A stretch of DNA of 64,000 nt from Chrysogorgia sp. JL179-B06 (GCA_035772405.1 JAYKKM010000054.1:1947501-2011500); one strand, 5' to 3'. Counted from the stretch's first letter, positions 10,221 to 22,589 are shown. Program-made: numbers and translations. The notes: generated by a model not told the origin, from the letters alone.

Positions 10221-12887
10221 TAAACATACACACAGTTAGAGTTTCAGTGGATTTCTTTAGATTCAAATGCAAATATGTAAATAGAAAATTCTATATTCTA
10301 TAAGCTTGACAGGAACCCTCCCAACAACAATCAGATTACGCAGTTTGCTCTGTAAAACAAAATATTTTCCAAAATATCTTATTTTATTTTATAAAAACGG
10401 TTAATTAACATGGCTGTGAAAGAAGGTAAGTTCGACATCAACAGTGACTTCCAAAGAACTATAATCAGAATACGCTGTATATATTTCTAATATGTTAATG
10501 CACATGTGCCATCTATTGACAGGCTAGTACAAATAACGCAGCTCCAACAAGATGGTGTTTATACAATTATATGTTTTACCCGCCATGGTTATGGCATATG
10601 TTACATGCGATTTTATTTAGTGTGCAGTGGGTTATAATTATGATAGTTTTAGAAATTGGCCTCTGTCTAGTTTTAAAATTAAAGTTATAAGGTACTACCG
10701 CTTAATTGTTGTGTTTCAGAATCGATTAAATTATTACCATTGAAACTAATCATTCTGTAAAGTTTAAATTAAATTGAATAATTGTAGTCATGTATATTCA
10801 TACATATATAGATTTGTATAGATAGAGCTCAAGTGTGGTGGTGATAAGGATACCGTTTCGTTTTCTATAATCATTCTTTGATCCATTTAACTTGGGATTG
10901 GGTTCACATCCTGATGAACCTTCTCTTCCATAATATTTGTACCTATATATATGTACAGAAATTAAATGTCAGTTTATATAGCAAAACTGAAATAACCTTT
11001 ACGAAGATTGTTGTGCTGTTTATCGGAGTATAGAGCATTATTTAAATTAAAACATTTGTACTGTAGACGATCTGTGTCATAATTGTAAATAATACTATAT
11101 GGTGTACAAAATCCATCAAATGTGAAATATTTTGTTGAAGGACTTCTAGAAGAATATTATCTGCCGGACCATAAACAAATTGTGAAGCAGTATAAATGTG
11201 TAAATGAATTATTTTAAACATATTAGTTGAAGAAGATAACACGTTTTTCATTTTCTTGGCTGTACCATATCTTGTATAATGTGTTAATATACACACTGCT
11301 GTTTTTCTCTTTCTATTATATGGCTGGTTGTTGTCGTGTTCGTTGTAACCTATTTGGAATTCTATTGATGAACACGTGTAACAAAAACCTCGCGGTTTTG
11401 TAACATACGAGCTCACTAACGCCCATGGCCATGGATAGGACGTGTATAATATTATAGTATGCTAGCTGACATGCATGTATATGCCCATGTCATTGTGTTT
11501 CACGATGTTCAATATTAAGGGATGTTGATAGACTTTTCAGTATAACGTAGCAATCATCAGATTTCATCTTCAATCACATTAGTATCACAAAGAACTTGTT
11601 CACCGGTTGTATTTTTGTTAACACTCGTTATCATGGTTGTTGTTATCATGTCTAGCAGCTCAATTCCTTGGTAAGATTTTAGGGGGTTTGGATTTTGGAC
11701 GATGTCTTCTCTTTTCCTAACTGCACGACACACTAAACATACACACAGTTAGAGTTTCAGTGGATTTCTTTAGATTTAAATGCAATATGTAAATAGAAAA
11801 TTCTATATTCTATAAGCTTGACAGGAACCCTCCCAACAACAATCAGATTACGCAGTTTGCTCTGTAAAACAAAATATTTTCCAAAATATCTTATTTAATT
11901 TTATAAAAACGGTTAATTAACATGGCTGTGAAAGAAGGTAAGTTCGACATCAACAGTGACTTCCAAAGAACTATAATCAGAATACGCTGTATATATTTCT
12001 AATATGTTAATGCACATGATGTCTATGATGTGCCATCTATTGACAGGCTAGTACAAATAACGCAGCTCCAATACAATTATATGTTTTACCCGCCATGGTT
12101 AAGGCATATAGTTACATGCCATTTTATTTAGTGTGCAGTGGGTTATAATTATGAGAGTTTTAGAAATTGGCCTCTGTCTAGTTTTAAAATTAAAGTTATT
12201 AGGTACTCCTATTTAATTGTTGTGTTTCAGAATCGATTGAATTATTACCATTGAAACTAATCATTCTGTAAAGTTTAAATTAAATTGAATGATTGTAGTC
12301 ATGTATATTCATACATATATAGATTTGTATAGATAGAGCTCAAGTGTGGTGGTGATAAGGATACCGTTTCGTTTTCTATAATCATTATTTGATCCATTTA
12401 ACTTGGGATTGGGTTCACATCCTGATGAACCTTCTCTTCCATAATATTTGTACCTATATATGTACAGAAATTAAATGTCAGTTTATATAGCAAAACTGAA
12501 ATAACCGTTACGAAGATTGTTGTGCTGTTTATCGGAGTATAGAGCATTATTTAAATTAAAACATTTGTACTGTAGATGATCTGTGTCATAATTGTAAATA
12601 ATACTATATGGTGTACAAAATCCATCAAATGTGAAATATTTTGTTGAAGGACTTGTAGAAGAATATTATCTGCCGGATCATAAACAAATTGTGAAGCAGT
12701 ATAAATGTGTAAATGAATTATTTTAAACATATTAGTTGAAGGTAATACGTTTCTCATTTTCTTGGCTGGACCATATCTTGTATAATGTGTTAATATACAC
12801 CCTGCTGTAGTGAATGTGGGAGAGCTTGGAGTATACAGACGATACATGGACGATCGTCAAGCTTGTATCCTCAGAAAAATGATTCTG

Positions 12888-12959
12888 AGTCCGGACAGGA
12901 ATCGAACCTGTAACCTTCTGATTGCCAGTGAGACGCACTAACCATTGAGCCACCAGAGT
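12888..12959 (-). tRNA. tRNA-like sequence, Ala(GGC)-like anticodon (unit 3)
   Basis: 72 nt on the minus strand. The D-arm GCTC/GAGC, T-arm ACAGG TTCGATT CCTGT (perfect) and A-box TGGCTCAATGG are present. The anticodon arm is 4 of 5 paired, with loop CTGGCAA placing GGC at 34-36. The acceptor stem has 5 Watson-Crick pairs, one wobble and one mismatch. It is repeated in every array unit and probably is a SINE head or tRNA pseudogene, not a working tRNA. Confidence 0.5.
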
Positions 12960-13175
12960 CAGATGGAGAGCAATATACAATAGAGTATACAAAATTTTCT
13001 CTTTCTATTATATGGCTGGTTGTTGTCGTGTTCGTTGTATCCTATTTGGAATTCTATTGATGAACACGTGTAACAAAAACCTCGCGGTTTTGTAACATAC
13101 GAGCTCACTAACGCCGACATGCATGTATATGCCCATGTCATTGTGTGTCACGATGTTCAATATTAAAAGATGTTG

Positions 13176-13379
13176 TTAGACTTTCCAGTATAACGTAGCA
13201 ATTATCAAATTAATCTTCAATATATACATTAGTATCACAAAGAACTTGTTCACCGCGGTTGTATTTTTGTTAATACTCATTATCATGGTTGTTGTTATCA
13301 TGTCTAGCAGCTCAATTCCTTGGTAAGATTTTAGGGGGTTTGGATTTTGGACGATGTCTTCTCTTTTCCTATACTGCAC
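13176..13379 (-). pseudogene. Broken copy of the KREDIVQNPNP ORF (unit 3)
   Basis: Begins like the unit 1 and 4 copies, then changes frame after NKNTT because of a small insertion near 13255. It shows that the ORF is not maintained in all units. Confidence 0.4.
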
Positions 13380-14475
13380 GACACACTAGACATACACACA
13401 GTTAGAGTTTCAGTGGATTTCTTTAGATTTAAATGCAAATATGTAAATAGAAAATTCTATATTCTATAAGCTTGACAGGAACCCTCTCTCAACGCAGTTT
13501 GCTCTGTAAAACAAAATATTTTCCAAAATATCTTATTTAATTTTATAAAAACGGTTAATTAACATGGCTGTGAAAGAAGATAAGTTCGACATCAACAGTG
13601 ACTTCCAAAGAACTATAATAAGAATACGCTGTATATATTTCTAATACGTTAATGCACATGATCTGTCTATGATGTGCCATCTATTGACAGGTTAGTACAA
13701 ATAACGCAGCTCCAACAAGATGGTGTTTATACAATTATATGTTTTACCCGCCATGGTTAAGGCATATGTTACATGCGATTTTATTTAGTGTGCAGTGGGT
13801 TATAATTATGATAGTTTTAGAAATTGGCCTCTGTCTAGTTTTAAAATTAAAGTTATAAGGAACTACTGCTTAATTGTTGTATTTCAGAATCGATTAAATT
13901 ATTACCATTGAAATAATCATTCTGTAAAAGTTTAAATTAAATTGAATAATTGTAGTCATGTATATTCATACATATATAGATTTGTATAGATAGAGCTCAA
14001 GTGTGGTTTGCTTCTGGTGATAAGGATACCGTTTCGTTTTCTATAATCATTCTTTGATCCATTTAACTTGGGATTGAGGTTCACATCCTGATGAACCTTC
14101 TCTTCCATAATATTTGTACCTATATATGTACAGAAATTAAATGTTAGTTTATATAGCAAAACTAAATAACCGTTACGAAGATTGTTGTGCTGTTTATCGG
14201 AGTATAGAGCATTATTTAAATTAAAACATTTGTAGATGATCTGTGTCATAACTGTAAATAATACTGTATGGTGTACTATATCCATCAAAATGTGAAATAT
14301 TTTGTTGAAGGACTTGTAGAAGAATATATCTTCTGCCGGACCATAAACAAATTGTGAAGCAGTATAAATGTGTAAATGAATTCTCTTAAACATATTAGTT
14401 GAAGAAGGTAATACGTTTCTCAACAGACGATACATGGACGATCGTCAAGCTCGTATCCTAAGAAAAATGATTGTG

Positions 14476-14549
14476 AGTCCCGGAACAGGAATCGAACCTG
14501 TAACCTTCTGATTGCCAGTGAGACGCTCTAACCATTGAGCCACCAGAGT
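14476..14549 (-). tRNA. tRNA-like sequence (unit 4)
   Basis: Same cloverleaf as at 12888-12959 with a slightly longer acceptor side (TTCCGGGACT in place of TCCGGACT). GGC is at the anticodon position. Probably a SINE head or pseudogene. Confidence 0.45.
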
Positions 14550-14731
14550 CAGATGGAGAGCAATATACAAAAGAGTATACAAAATTTTCTCTTTCTATTA
14601 TATGGCTGGTTGTTGTCGTGTTCGTTGTAACCTATTTGGAATTATATTGATGAACACGTGTAACAAAAACCTCGCGGTTTTGTAACATATACGAGCTCAC
14701 TAACGCCGCGACATGCATGTATATGCCCATG

Positions 14732-15022
14732 TCATTGTGTGTTACGATGTTCAATATTAAAAGATGTTGTTAGACTTTCCAGTATAACGTAGCAATCATC
14801 AGATTCATCTTCAATATATACATTAGTATCACAAAGAACTTGCTCACCGGTTGTATTTTTGTTAACACTCGTTATCATGGTTGTTGTTATCATGTCTAGC
14901 AGCTCAATTCCTTGGTAAGATTTTAGGGGGTTTGGATTTTGGACGATGTCTTCTCTTTTCCTAACTGCACGACACACTAGACATGTTAGAGTTTCAGTGG
15001 ATTTCTTTAGATTTAAATGCAA
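14732..15022 (-). CDS. Hypothetical ORF, longest array copy (96 codons)
   Basis: Extends the 9975-10220 ORF at its N-terminus with MHLNLKKSTETLTCLVC. This creates a CLVC pair followed by the basic stretch RAVRKRE, and an acidic tail EDESDD follows. Low-complexity features are absent. It could be part of a minus-strand gene with several exons per unit. No homolog recognised. Confidence 0.3.
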   Translation of the reverse strand: MHLNLKKSTETLTCLVCRAVRKREDIVQNPNPLKSYQGIELLDMITTTMITSVNKNTTGEQVLCDTNVYIEDESDDCYVILESLTTSFNIEHRNTQ

Positions 15023-16042
15023 ATATGCAAATAGAAAAATCTAGCAACAACAATCAGATTACGAAGTTTGCTCTGTAAAACAAAATATTTTCCAAAATAT
15101 CTTATTTAATTTTATAAAAACGGTTAATTAACATGGCTGTGAAAGAAGGTAAGTTCGACATCAACAGTGACTTCCAAAGAACTATAATCAGAATACGCTG
15201 TATATATTTCTAATATGTTAATGCACATGATGTCTATGATGTGCCATCTATTGACAGGCTAGTACAAATAACGCAGCTCCAACAAGATGGTGTTTATACA
15301 ATTATATGTTTTACCCGCCATGGTTAAGGCATATGTTACATGCGATTTTATTTAGTGTGCAGTGGGTTATAATTATGATAGTTTTAGAAATTGGCCTCTG
15401 TCTAGTTTTAAAATTAAAGTTATAAGGTACTACTGCTTAATTGTTGTATTTCAGAATCGATTAAATTATTACCATTGAAATAATCATTCTGTAAAAGTTT
15501 AAATTAAATTGAATAATTGTAGTCATGTATATTCATACATATATAGATTTGTATAGATAGAGCTCAAGTGTGGTTTGCTTCTGGTGATAAGGATACCGTT
15601 TCGTTTTCTATAATCATTCTTTGATCCATTTAACTTGGGATTGAGGTTCACATCCTGATGAACCTTCTCTTCCATAATATTTGTACCTATATATGTACAG
15701 AAATTAAATGTTAGTTTATATAGCAAAACTAAATAACCGTTACGAAGATTGTTGTGCTGTTTATCGGAGTATAGAGCATTATTTAAATTAAAACATTTGT
15801 AGATGATCTGTGTCATAACTGTAAATAATACTGTATGGTGTACTATATCCATCAAAATGTGAAATATTTTGTTGAAGGACTTGTAGAAGAATATATCTTC
15901 TGCCGGACCATAAACAAATTGTGAAGCAGTATAAATGTGTAAATGAATTCTCTTAAACATATTAGTTGAAGAAGGTAATACGTTTCTCAACAGACGATAC
16001 ATGGACGATCGTCAAGCTCGTATCCTAAGAAAAATGATTGTG

Positions 16043-16117
16043 AGTCCCGTAACAGGAATCGAACCTGTAACCTTCTGATTGCCAGTGAGACGCTCTAACC
16101 ATTGAGCCACCAGAGTC
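16043..16117 (-). tRNA. tRNA-like sequence (unit 5)
   Basis: Same as unit 4 with one substitution on the acceptor 3' side (CCCGTAACAGG), which weakens pairing. It lies just before the internal deletion that truncates unit 5. Confidence 0.4.
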
Positions 16118-16221
16118 AGATGGAGAGCAATATACAAAAGAGTATACAAAATTTTCTCTTTCTATTTTCTATTTTCTCTTTCGCCATGGTTAAGGCATAT
16201 GTTACATGCGATTTTATTTAT

Positions 16222-18034
16222 TCCTATGCTTCACGAACCGTATATCTGGCCAGGTGTAACAGGAATATTTAAGCGATTTAAGAACTGGACGTTCAGCAAT
16301 CTATTTTACGAAAAGGACCCTTAACTATTGATAGTGAAGGATCGGACATTTCAAGATGGGAGACAGATCTTACATGATACTATGAAAAATTAAATACGAG
16401 TCAATTTGTTCATGGTGTCAACTGGTTTGTGGTTTATATCTGGGAGAGAAAGAAGGCGAAATAGATACTTTTGGAATCATGTCATAAACAATATCCTCAC
16501 AGTATATATTAATCAGACTATATGATATAAAAGTCATATATATAACTGTAGGTATAGGCAATATTAAAACTACTGTACAAATCGAAAACTCTAAATTGGG
16601 TTGGCAGTACTGGGAAAATAGTCTCGAGTGAAGACACTTTGTGAAGACACTTTGCGATTTTACAAAAGAATTAAAGTTAGATTAGCGTACGATAAAAAAA
16701 GTTGTTACCTGGAGCGCAATGGTCTGCACCAGTTCATTGTTGATCATCCTAATATTTTACTTGGCCTAGAGCAGCCGCAAGCACTAAACCTACAGCTGTT
16801 TTGTTCTGGATGCATATATAGAATTCCATTGATGTTTTGGCAAGGTTAAATCAAGAGCAATTACAAACATTGTAATGTGATGATTGATTATTTAAAGCAG
16901 TAAAAGGCCAAAGCAAAGCATACTGCTACGTGTTACCAAAATCAAGGGTGTTGGCCAATATTGTGAAATAAAATGGCCAAAAAATACCATTCTACTTGGA
17001 AATATTGTATAGAGTCGTCCCGTTACTCCGTTGGCATTTTTACACATAATCTTGACACCACGCAGGACCTTATTTTTTGAGCCTCGAAGTGAGTTGAAAG
17101 ATGTGATGAAATTCATGCGCTGAAGAATGAGCCAAATTACAGTAAATATCGCTCAAATCAAACATTCCCTGAGTGAGTTCTGTTCAAAAGTTTAGGTTAA
17201 AGGTTAGCTCGACGTTGTTTCGAAATCTGGTCGCGACGTCTATATAAACCTGATATTCGTCGATTGGTCGACGTCGAATTATGATCGCATATACGGCGTT
17301 ATCATATTTCATGACAAACGACGTCTCTTTATCGACGGGGTATCAACGAAAATTTTGGTAGCTAGTTCTACGTTCTTCCTAGTTGCACACTCTGTCCAAA
17401 GGAATACAGGCTCATGTAGCCGCCGAAAATGGTTGGCGTGTCGGCGTAAGATCGTCAAACTATAAGTGCTTGGCGTTGCGGCACTGCGCCGAAAAGTGAT
17501 TTCTGCTTTATGTTGTTACTTGTTTAGGCATATCAATATTGCTTTCAACCTTGTCCTCAGGGAGTGTGTTTTGAAAGCCGAAGAAGGCATGTTATTTCCT
17601 CAGTTTTCAAATGCTATGTCGGCGTGACTATCACTCTCCCCAGTCCACATTTTTTATATTGCGTAATCTTGGCGACCGGCCGTATCCAAACGTTCGCCGA
17701 AAGGTCAGGTATCTTGAGAGTTGAGAGTGTAAATCAGTGGGCCGTCCCGTACCAAAATAGAACGGCACCCGGGGGGCGGGCCAGTTTTTACCCGTGCCGT
17801 GCCAATTTCGTTGCAGTGTAAATGGGGCATTATAGCTAGTTGCATTAGTGTTATCAAGTTTCACAACCATTTCATCATTCATGGCTAACCAGAATTACGT
17901 CAAATGTCCTAATAATAGACCCTTTCACGGTTGAAGATGATAATCACAGGAATCAGGGAAAAATTCAAAAGAGAACTTGAACCTTGTCGGTGTCCATACT
18001 GATGACGTCAAAATGCCCTGAATTCGGGGATCTA
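16222..18034. other. Downstream flank of the array, copy A
   Basis: Colinear with 32131-33710 in copy B, so it belongs to the duplicated block. It includes a stretch rich in CGACGT words (about 17200-17350). Short ORFs here (16628-16849, 16892-17116, 17564-17821) are not kept intact in copy B and look non-coding. Confidence 0.5.
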
Positions 18035-19494
18035 CAGGGCATGTATCCTCGGAATTTCCCAAGAAATTCACTGTGTTCTTAAACACAAAAGATTTTCGCC
18101 CCTGGGAATTTAAAATAGCTTGTAATCGTATTCCAGGGGCATAACTGTCTAATTACTACAAACTCGAGCACGTAAAGCAGAATTGAATCGAAATTTATGC
18201 ATTTATTTAATGGTAAGTTGTTTATTTTACAAGTATCAACAACAGTTAAATTATCAAAACCCCTGTCCTTCAACATATCCCCCATTTCTCTCGACACAAG
18301 GTATGGCTCGCCTGTGCATATCACGCACCGCTCGTCTAATAAAATCAGGCTGCTGTCGTAAAGCATTAAACGTGTCGATTATTCGCTGGCGTAACACATC
18401 GATATTCTGGGGTGAGGTGGAAAACACTTTATCCTTAAGATATCCCCACAGAAAGAAGTCACATGGTGTCAAGTTCGGTGAGCGAGGTGGCCATTCAACA
18501 TCATGACCTAAACCTATGACCCGGTTATTCCCGAACACTCTGTTCAGTCGATCCCTTACTTCAATGAGGCGATGTGAGCTGGAGCGCCGTCTTGTGCCCA
18601 CCAAAGACCCCGAAAGATATCCTCCCAATGCTGGTTTCCAAAATGCACAGCGAGTTGCGGAAAAACGAATTCGTTTAGCAATTGAAGATAGGTCATTCCT
18701 TTTACATTTCCATCGAAAAAGTATAGGGCCCTAAAATCACACCATTGCCGCAGAGTGCTTGTTTCGTTCAAAGTTAAACACAGGTGGATGTCCTTTCGGT
18801 GAATACTGCCGCACATTGTGGGAATTGACCTCTCCATTCATTGCAAATGCTGCCTCGTCTCCGATTATTATGCTCGGTAAAACTTTTTCGCGTCGACAGC
18901 GTTGGATGAACCATTCTGCAAATCGTAATCGACGCGGCAAGTCCGTTGCCAATAACTCGTGTCGCACATGGATCATATACGGGTGCCATCTTAGGTCTAA
19001 CCTTGTTATCCTGTTAAAAGCCAGACGATGATATCTCAACAGCATTGCGCCTAGCACTCACATCACGTCGATTTAGCTCGAGCAGAGTTCTAACAGCAGC
19101 AATGTTTTGCTCAGTTCTTGCTGTTCTTCGCCTGCCAGAATTGCCTTTGTTAAGGTTAAGGCTCGTTCCTTTACTTGAATATTTCCTAACGTTCCTCAAA
19201 TTGTTGTTTTGTGAGGATCCCGATCATGAAATATTGCTCGAAAAGCGTTTTGCACTGCGGTTGTATTTTGAGTCTGGGTGTAATGTAAAACTATAAAAAC
19301 TCGTTGTTCTGTTGTGAGCTGCACCATTATTAATTTGAACTGGTGATGTGACTATTAGCAATTCGACAGTTATGCCCTTGGAATACGATTAGAAGCTATT
19401 TTAAATTCCCAGAGGCCTAAAATCTTTTGTGCTAATAAAAACAAAGTGGATTTCTTGGGAAATTCCGTGGTTGCGCTTTTTTTTATACACCCTG
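18035..19494 (-). mobile_element. mariner-family DNA transposon, degraded
   Basis: A 1,460-bp element flanked by TA (18033-18034 and 19495-19496). Its ends form ~120-bp terminal inverted repeats starting CAGGG. The 3' end reads CAGGGTGTATAAAAAAAA on the minus strand and the opposite end CAGGGCATGTATCC. Copy B of the duplication keeps the unoccupied site GGGGATCTATTCTG at about 34161-34174, so the insertion came after the duplication, or copy B lost it precisely. Confidence 0.9.
18254..19199 (-). pseudogene. mariner/IS630-type transposase, frameshifted
   Basis: Minus-strand frames in order give an N-terminal helix-turn-helix region (RKYSSKGTSLNLNKGNSGR and RRRTARTEQNI), a DEAAFAMNGEVNSHNVRQ segment with the first catalytic Asp, WWAQDGAPAHI with the second, and WPPRSPNLTPCDFFLWGYLK with the third. 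These are the marks of the DDD transposases of the Tc1/mariner group that cut and rejoin DNA at TA sites. The reading frame changes near 19014-19057, 18737-18837 and 18556-18628, so it is dead. The size between the inverted repeats suits a ~340-350 residue protein. Confidence 0.85.
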
Positions 19495-19958
19495 TATTCT
19501 GATTAGCTACTTCATCATGCATTTCAGTAAATTATTAAAAAGCCTTGAGGCATTGTTGACATTCTGACAGTCTTTGTTTATAATGTATCTTTTTCCTTCT
19601 ATAATAGTATCATTCCAGGATATCATGCAAAGTAAATAGTAAGTTTGAACCTATCTAGGAATATAATTTGATCAAAATGTGAAGTTGATCGTCCAGGTTG
19701 TTTTAGTATTGTTGGTGACTGACGTTTCGACAGCGGACAGCCTCAGCGGCGGTCATCTTCAAACTTCATAATGCAAATTAGTTTTTGAATTCGAAGCATT
19801 TTTGAATTTGAAGCTTTTTCATTATGGAATTTTTCCAGTCGACTCCCAGACGCTCCTTTTGGGGGCACAAGTACGCGGCTACGACTTTCGCAGTCTAGTT
19901 CCCCGATTGACAGCTTATTTTACGGATAAATTTCAAATAAATACCAGGACTGTTATAC
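19495..19958. other. End of copy A of the duplication
   Basis: Colinear with 34165-34429 up to about 19780, then unique. No gene. Confidence 0.5.
19714..19765 (-). ncRNA. Decayed hammerhead-like motif
   Basis: On the minus strand TTGAAGA (a near-match to CUGANGA), a GC-rich hairpin region, GAAACGTC and AGTCACC follow in hammerhead order. The stem I partner of AGTCACC upstream (expected GGTGACT) is not kept. Interpreted as a decayed PLE-type ribozyme; weak. Confidence 0.3.
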
Positions 19959-20406
19959 CAACCTCGTACCCTGGGATTGGCTGGTCACATGACACCCATA
20001 ATTTCTGGGTGTTTTGATATGATAATTAATGATAATTTAGGTCATTTGTCTTTGTTTACTCTGTTGATGTGATAATGATGAGAAATATGCAACGCTCTGT
20101 AGTCTTGTTCATGTAAAGCATTCATCCTAAAAGCAACTAATTCATAATACATCCCTGATTATCTCGTATAAATATAATGGACGAACAATTATATATCGAC
20201 TGCAGTTCTTGATAATTAACCAAGCTCTTATATTTCGTATTTGTAGTAAAAGTTTAACATGTGGATTTAGATGAATAAATGATACTCTAGCTAAATTAAT
20301 CGAGTTTTTGAACTGGCCAATAAGATTATGGAATCGACCAGCCGATCCCAGGGCCATTTTCGCCGACCTTCAACCGTGGAGGCAAAATGCCCGGGGTACG
20401 AGGTTG
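19959..20406. mobile_element. 448-bp inverted-repeat element
   Basis: CAACCTCGTACCCTGGG (19959-19975) is repeated inverted at 20390-20406 with one mismatch. GTTATAC occurs immediately left (19952-19958) and two bases to the right (20409-20415), suggesting a 7-8 bp target duplication. No transposase; a hAT-like MITE is possible. Confidence 0.5.
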
Positions 20407-21055
20407 AAGTTATACATGTTATGATTCAGTACTGATCAAGAAACTCGAACTATAATTCGCATTACCTTAATATATGTCATATGATATGCGAATGCTTGTC
20501 CTTAAACATATATTTCTAAAACTCATTAATAATTCATGAGGTAAATTCAAAAGAAATTAAGGTTTAATCAATGTCTGTTTACCCGATACAGCGCTAATCA
20601 ATAAAACATCAGTACTACCTGTAAATCTGATACAGAACTCATGTTTTATTAATCAGTTCTGTATCAGATGTACACCATCCACACACTTCCCCACTCTTTA
20701 CGAATTTACTGTAAATCAAAGTAAAAAATCATGAATTAAATTCTTTATTCAGTTTCACGTCAACAAAATTACGCACACTAGATTACACATAACTCGACCA
20801 TTACTGTTTTGGACACATGTTAATAGTTAAATTCACCATTGTTAATAGTACAACCATTGAAAATAGGATTCACCATCACATTCGAGTTATTATTATCTGT
20901 ATTCGAATGATCCTTCCTTGCTAATTGCGATTGGATTATCATCAGTTTGAAATATAGTTAACTGTGAAAATGTTAATTATGCGACTTGATAAGTTCAACG
21001 AATACTGCCCAGTGGCCTGATAATATAATATATTATAGCAGTAAATATATTATAG
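20407..21055. other. Non-coding, with one perfect hairpin
   Basis: The only clear structure is ATCTGATACAGAACT (20625-20639) facing its exact inverse at 20655-20669 with a 15-bp loop. The remainder is AT-rich without genes. Confidence 0.5.
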
Positions 21056-21059
21056 CAGT

Positions 21060-22440
21060 AATTAGTATGGTAGAGATAGAGGAGAAATTAAAACCAACGG
21101 TTTAGCGTGTAATGCTCATAAAACAGCGTATATGTATTCGGTACTTCTAAGAAGTTGAAATTTTGTCAGCCGATTGATTTACGTCTTAACAATACCCCTA
21201 TTTCACGAGTGGATACCTGTAAATATCTGGGTGTAGCCATGGATAGTAGGAAGACTGGATAGGAAACTAAGAACACGTGCGACGTTTATAGCGTGCTGAT
21301 TGGTTAAGGCACTAGTTGATCGCGTGAAAACCTTGATGTCACAAAGTTGAAAATCGTGATGTCACAAAATCTCCATAAATCGCAACTTTTAGCAATAATA
21401 CAGCTAAAAATGATAGTCAAACTACCAACAAATATAACAATGCCACTTTACGATGGAATATCCGACTACCATTACTCATTTTAGGCGAAAAGTTCCAACT
21501 TTAGACGGTGAAAAACGCGACGCCAGTCATTTACCTCGAACACTTAGTCGTGGCTTATGCTGGTTTGTGAGACGACGAAACTTTTTAGAATCTCAATATA
21601 TAGCTACCTGAATACGAAAATATGGAGAAGTCAAAGAGAAACTCAGCAAAATCTGGATACTCGTGAGTCGTGACATCTTCATGCCATCACGATTTCCAGC
21701 TATCGATTCTATCTTTTATTTTTTTATGTTTTCTTTTCTTTTCTTTTCTTATCCTTTCTTTTCTTTTTTTAACTATCGATTTTATCGATTCTATCTTTCG
21801 ATTATCAACGCACGCTGACGTCAGCTAGTATTTTATCCAGTCTTTTTATTATCCATGGTGTAACTTTGGACGCCATGATCTTTCGCGGTCTGCCCATACC
21901 GACCTACTCAGTAAGAAAATATCGTCCAGAATTGGTCTATTAAGCGAGTAAGGCCTTACCTAACTAGACCAATAGCAACCTTAGTCTATAATACAACTAT
22001 TGCGCCTCTGTTCGATTACTGTGGAGTAGTTTGGGATTGTTGTAACATCTCGGCTACGACAAAGTTACAAAGATTACAAAACAGGGCTGCGCGCGTCATC
22101 CTCGAAGCAGATAACAGCATGCCCTCAGAGGTTGCCCGTAATCAACTGAACTGGATCCCCTTACTGAAAGGAGACGATTTCACAAAGCCATCTTAATTGA
22201 TGTAGAAGTGACACTGAGGGATTAATTGATATGAATCTTGTGAGACATATGACGAACACTATTATACCAGAAGAACTTTGTCCTACCAAAACCTACCAAA
22301 ACGGTCTTTTAAATATTCTGCTATTCATATTTGGAATTCTCTCCCTCTTACTTTAAGACAATCTGAAACTTTATTATTTTTAAACACACTTATAAAACTT
22401 TATCTCAAAGTTAACGACAACCTTTAAATTTAGAACACTA
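21060..22440 (+). pseudogene. LINE ORF2 C-terminal region, interrupted
   Basis: Plus-strand pieces INARVDTCKYLGV-like (here NTPISRVDTCKYLGVAMD at about 21190-21245) and, after a gap, IAPLFDYCGVVWD, LQRLQNRAARVI and LNWIPLLKGRRFHKA are the ordered motifs at the end of non-LTR reverse transcriptases. A ~600-bp segment bounded by inverted copies of ATGGATA..AAGACTGGATA (21237-21262 and 21833-21859) splits it. Stops and frame changes make it non-functional. Confidence 0.65.
21237..21859. repeat. Segment bounded by ~26-bp inverted repeats inside the LINE
   Basis: CCATGGATAGTAGGAAGAC at the left faces, inverted, CCATGGATAATAAAAAGAC at the right. The interior contains a TTTTC-rich tract (21715-21770) and no ORF. 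It could be a small DNA element or a rearrangement within the LINE. Confidence 0.5.
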
Positions 22441-22589
22441 TCTTGTAATTTAATGTAATTTAATTATTGTTCAAATAATTATTTCTATTATTTCTTTTTC
22501 ATGACTTGTAATAGCTGTCTCAGATAGGTATATGTTTCATACTTCGAGTGGTTTCTTTTCATTCCATACCATGCATTTGTCGACGTGAC

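Larger units (their letters stand above)
8836..16221. repeat. Tandem array of ~1.5-1.8 kb units
   Basis: The word TGTGCAGTGGGTTATAATTA or close variants starts at 8836, 10621, 12132, 13789 and 15356, giving spacings of 1785, 1511, 1657 and 1567 bp and a fifth, internally deleted unit ending near 16221. Units are highly similar and differ mainly by indels. Each carries, in order, a minus-strand MEEKVHQ-like ORF, a tRNA-like sequence (missing in unit 2), a minus-strand KREDIVQNPNP ORF, and a conserved ATGGCTGTGAAAGAAG block. Copy B has a single unit. The units likely arose by unequal exchange. Confidence 0.9.
6550..19780 (+). repeat. Segmental duplication, copy A
   Basis: Starting near 6550 the sequence runs parallel to 27880 onward: shared flank, zinc-finger gene, array unit, downstream flank. 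Similarity stops near 19780 versus 34429. Copy A is about 13.2 kb and copy B about 6.5 kb. Most of the difference is the expanded tandem array and the mariner present only in copy A. Confidence 0.85.

Noticed and set aside
12732..12992. 86-codon minus ORF (VAQWLVRLTGNQKV...)
   Set aside because: It is the translation of the tRNA-like sequence and its flanks, not a protein gene; likewise 9527-9775.
8836..16221. CRISPR or satellite array
   Set aside because: Units of ~1.6 kb with internal elements and no short repeat-spacer pattern; a eukaryotic tandem duplication fits better.
18183..19296. Plus-strand ORFs across the mariner (18183-18506, 18516-18734, 18759-19031, 19045-19296)
   Set aside because: They are shadows of the minus-strand transposase.
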